Shown here piece after piece: positions 61,125-64,000 of a DNA stretch of 64,000 nt. Source of the DNA: Callaeas wilsoni (lineage: Eukaryota > Chordata > Aves > Passeriformes > Callaeidae). Position 1 is the first letter of the stretch. Every line of letters begins with the position of its first letter. Where the stretch lies: NCBI GenBank assembly GCA_013398955.1, contig VWPU01014162.1:57113-121112 (forward strand), in the 5' to 3' direction. Below the pieces are notes generated by a model. That model ran no database searches. It was not told the DNA's origin and was given only the letters and a program-made list of their open reading frames with translations. A program made the position numbers and the translations under genes.

Positions 61125-63880
61125 GGAGGAAGTTGTGGAGAAAGTTTGGTGAAATTTAGAAACCCATAGGTGGTCTTGAAAGTTTGTATTGTTCATACAG
61201 TCCTAAGATTCAGACTGGTAAGTGTTCTTTTGAGTAACATTAGTCACTGCGACAGGGTGATGCCTGCATGTCTGTGTGTGGCTGTGGGTGCACGTAGGTA
61301 GCACGTGTATACATGTAATCTATCTTACACAACTCTAAACAAACCTCAGTATATGCTGAATAAATTAAATTGACTTGACACATTCACTGGTTTTTAAAAT
61401 TGTATTTTTACATCCTTTCAAAAGTTTTGAAAGTTTGTTCCCCTCTCACCAAAACATTCTTTTGAACTGAACAGTACCTCATGATTTACATAAATATACT
61501 AGTGTAATTATATGCTAATATTTATACTCAGAGCAGAAAAATGTCTTAATCTATTTTTACCATCTAGCATTTTGTGAATGATTTTTGAAAGAACCCTTGC
61601 AGTTGTGGAGTAAACAACACTGGATTGGAACCTAATTTATGACTTATTTAGTTACACAAATGGAAAACATTATCATAAAATGTTAAACTTCCATGGTTAG
61701 TACATTCATATAGATTTCCTGATAATGGCTGAATTAATTTTAAAAATATTTAAGGAAAGGTCCTCCTTGACTGAGACTCTTCAAGCCAAGAAAACCCACA
61801 AATGCAGTACTTTGCAATCACAGTGTTTACATTAGTATCACATCAGTAATATGAGCCTTTCTCTAGGACACTATTCTTGAGAGTTAGTAAGAGGAGAATT
61901 TGGAAATAAGTATTAAAGTCCCCTGAATAAATTTAATCTGCATAATTTCTGTAGTTTCCACTATGATCTCCTATAGAATTTTCTGTTCATCAAGGATGAA
62001 TATATCAGAACGAAGACTACCACAACACTCTTGCCTAGGGCTTTTGTCTGAAACTGGAACAACCTGGAACTACATTGTTCCCTTAACAAGTTCAAAGACC
62101 TTTGCCTGAAAGGCTAATGGATACGTCTGGGCAAAACCAAGTAATGGTAAAGATGGCTTTTAATATTTCAAAACTGCCTCTAAACAAATAATTGTCTACA
62201 GTACTCTGCTACTATTTCTGATTCGGTATAGCCATTTTACAGTTAAAAAGTATATAGTAGCAGAAACTTCTAGAAGCAAGGAAAAGAAAGTTCCATTTTT
62301 TTCTCATTTCTAGATTTATATTGTTTTTCCTTTTTCTAAAAAAATGATGGAGTGGGCAAAAAGAAGGTGACAGTGCAGGTGCAACTCCAAAAATCTACTG
62401 GAAAGCTTCTACCTTGCAGCATCACACGTGCCCCTTTTAGCCCAGAAAAACAATCACATGCTAGATCACACCTGTAAAGCTGCAGCTGAAAGAGGAAAAG
62501 ACATGTCACCAGTTTGAAAACAGGGGTAGTCTATATAACAGCTTTTAGCTATGATTCTGATCATAGGAATAGATATTTTTAAACATACTTGCTAAGCTAA
62601 TTTCAGAGGTAAACACTTCTGAGTAGTTTTGGTGAGTTAAATGGAAGAGATTGTAATATGTCTGATCTCATACTAGAAAAAGGAATCTTTTATGTCTAAC
62701 TATAGGAATAAATTCCACTCTTTTGCAGAAGACAAGTCCAAATCTATGCATTTAAGACTGGCAAAAGATGAGTAGAATTGAAGATGGATGCGATCTGCAA
62801 ATACTCCTGTCTCTGACTACGTATACAGGGGTGGGGATTCCCTACCTAGAAACTGAATAAATTCTGGCCTGCTTTAGAAACTACTTCAGAATAACTCTGG
62901 ATGCCTAGTGGTCCACCTCCCTTGTGAGCAGCCACCTATTTTGTGGAAAAGAAGAGACTAATCTAATTGATCACTTACACAAGACCAAGAGTCCTTAGGA
63001 TTTTACCTTCAGCACAGAGACGGCTTCATATCTATGGAAAGTGTGGTCAGCACTTAGCTGAAATTAGTTTCTACTGCAGAGGGGGAGTCTGGGGTGAGGG
63101 AAGAGGGAGATGAAGGTCTCAGCTCAGATATTTAAAGTGATGGGTCATATAGTCCAATGCAAGAGGAAAGAATGGAATGGAACTGCTTGTCCAAAACTAA
63201 CCAAATCTAAGCACTTGGAAAATGGCTATAAATATAACTACTAAATGAACTGAAGCTTCCCAGTATATCAGAAAAATCTTTCTTTTGCTGTTTGTGTTAT
63301 GAGGTGACTATTAATATGACTAGTGACTAGCAGCTGGTTTTTGCTTCTCCTGGACTCTGACCTGTAAATAACGGAACAGGAATATGATGCTGCAAGGTTT
63401 TTTCATTAGTATAATAACACCATGGGAGTAATAACAGGTTTGCAATACAAACATTAAATAATGACATCTAAAGTGGAAATGCATGTGGCAGCACCTTTGG
63501 TCTCTGAAGAAACATAAGGCTGCACCCCTAGTTGTCTTCCCCTTCATCAGAGTAACCTTTCAGTTTATGTAACTGTGGATTTAGTCTTAAATTCTTTTAA
63601 AATGCAGCAAAAGAAAGTAATATCATCACTATTATGAATGGATGTCATGTGCTTATTTATTCAGTTTCTGTTTCCTGTTACCTTTAGTTTCTGATTGCAT
63701 CTTTCCTCTGGGAATCAAGTAAATTGGTTGGCTGAGGGGTCTTTTTTCCCCCACAGGTTACACATAGATCTGACTTACTCCTCAACAAGAATGAGTAACT
63801 CAAAAGACTGGGCTAATACTTGTTTATAAAACAAAGGAAAATATAACAGCTGGTGGAAAAGATGGAGCAGAAGAGACAAT
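61125..63880. other. unique-looking AT-rich DNA, nothing recognised
   Basis: No gene is supported. Open frames are short (75 codons at most). A splice-acceptor-like pyrimidine run with CCCCCACAG at about 63750-63759 has no recognisable exon after it. Confidence 0.5.
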
Positions 63881-63941
63881 AAGAGAGAGAGAGAAAAAGA
63901 AAGAGAAAGAGAGAAAGAATGAGAGAGAAAAAGAAAGAGAG

Positions 63942-64000
<59 letters not shown>
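63881..64000 (+). repeat. GA/GAAA purine microsatellite, running off the window end
   Basis: GA and GAAA units are mixed from 63881 and pure GAAA units run from about 63943 to the last base. A long homopurine-homopyrimidine tract can form triplex DNA and is usually length-polymorphic. Its true length is unknown because the window ends inside it. Confidence 0.95.

Noticed and set aside
1..64000. CRISPR arrays, operons or phage genes
   Set aside because: No regularly spaced repeats and no prokaryotic gene layout; all evidence points to vertebrate DNA.

Overview
The window looks like non-coding DNA from a bird, most likely a songbird or close relative. It holds three well-preserved CR1 LINE copies (two of them long) with the usual 3' tails of ATTCTATG/ATTCTGTG-type octamers. 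It also holds a tRNA-Ile-derived SINE with a CR1-like tail, which resembles the TguSINE1 family described from zebra finch. Older layers of repeat DNA typical of amniotes are also visible: MIR, a 5S-rRNA-derived SINE, very old CR1 tails and short self-complementary repeats. The DNA is AT-rich by eye. Nothing bacterial, viral or plasmid-like is present.

No intact protein-coding gene could be supported. Open frames are short (longest 170 codons), scattered on both strands, and mostly without recognisable protein character. The only frames with clear protein identity are decayed reverse-transcriptase pieces inside the CR1 copies. The window is best read as an intron or gene-desert stretch.

Layout: 1-3,040 single-copy-looking DNA with one ancient repeat; 3,041-3,490 CR1 3' end (minus); about 3,975-4,550 a probable solo LTR; about 5,455-5,660 a 5S-derived SINE; about 9,708-9,910 an old CR1 tail; 13,350-13,428 a much older CR1 tail; 13,740-13,779 a perfect 40-bp AT-rich palindrome; 17,060-17,202 MIR (minus); 20,739-20,815 and 25,258-25,378 ancient self-complementary repeats; 29,829-29,970 the tRNA/CR1 SINE; 34,390-34,640 a CpG-enriched patch; 36,375-36,566 an unusual nested direct/inverted repeat; about 40,975-41,130 MIR (plus); 44,327-44,392 another ancient repeat; 50,611-about 52,040 CR1 (minus, 1.4 kb); 57,930-58,350 a second CpG-enriched patch with an exon-like segment; about 59,305-61,122 CR1 (plus, 1.8 kb); 63,881-64,000 a GA/GAAA microsatellite running off the end.

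No operon or pathway is present. Possible function would lie in regulatory DNA between the repeats. Several stretches with unusual CpG content or symmetry are flagged as candidate conserved elements, but conservation cannot be seen in one sequence. Assignments to repeat families come from remembered consensus patterns, not a database search.
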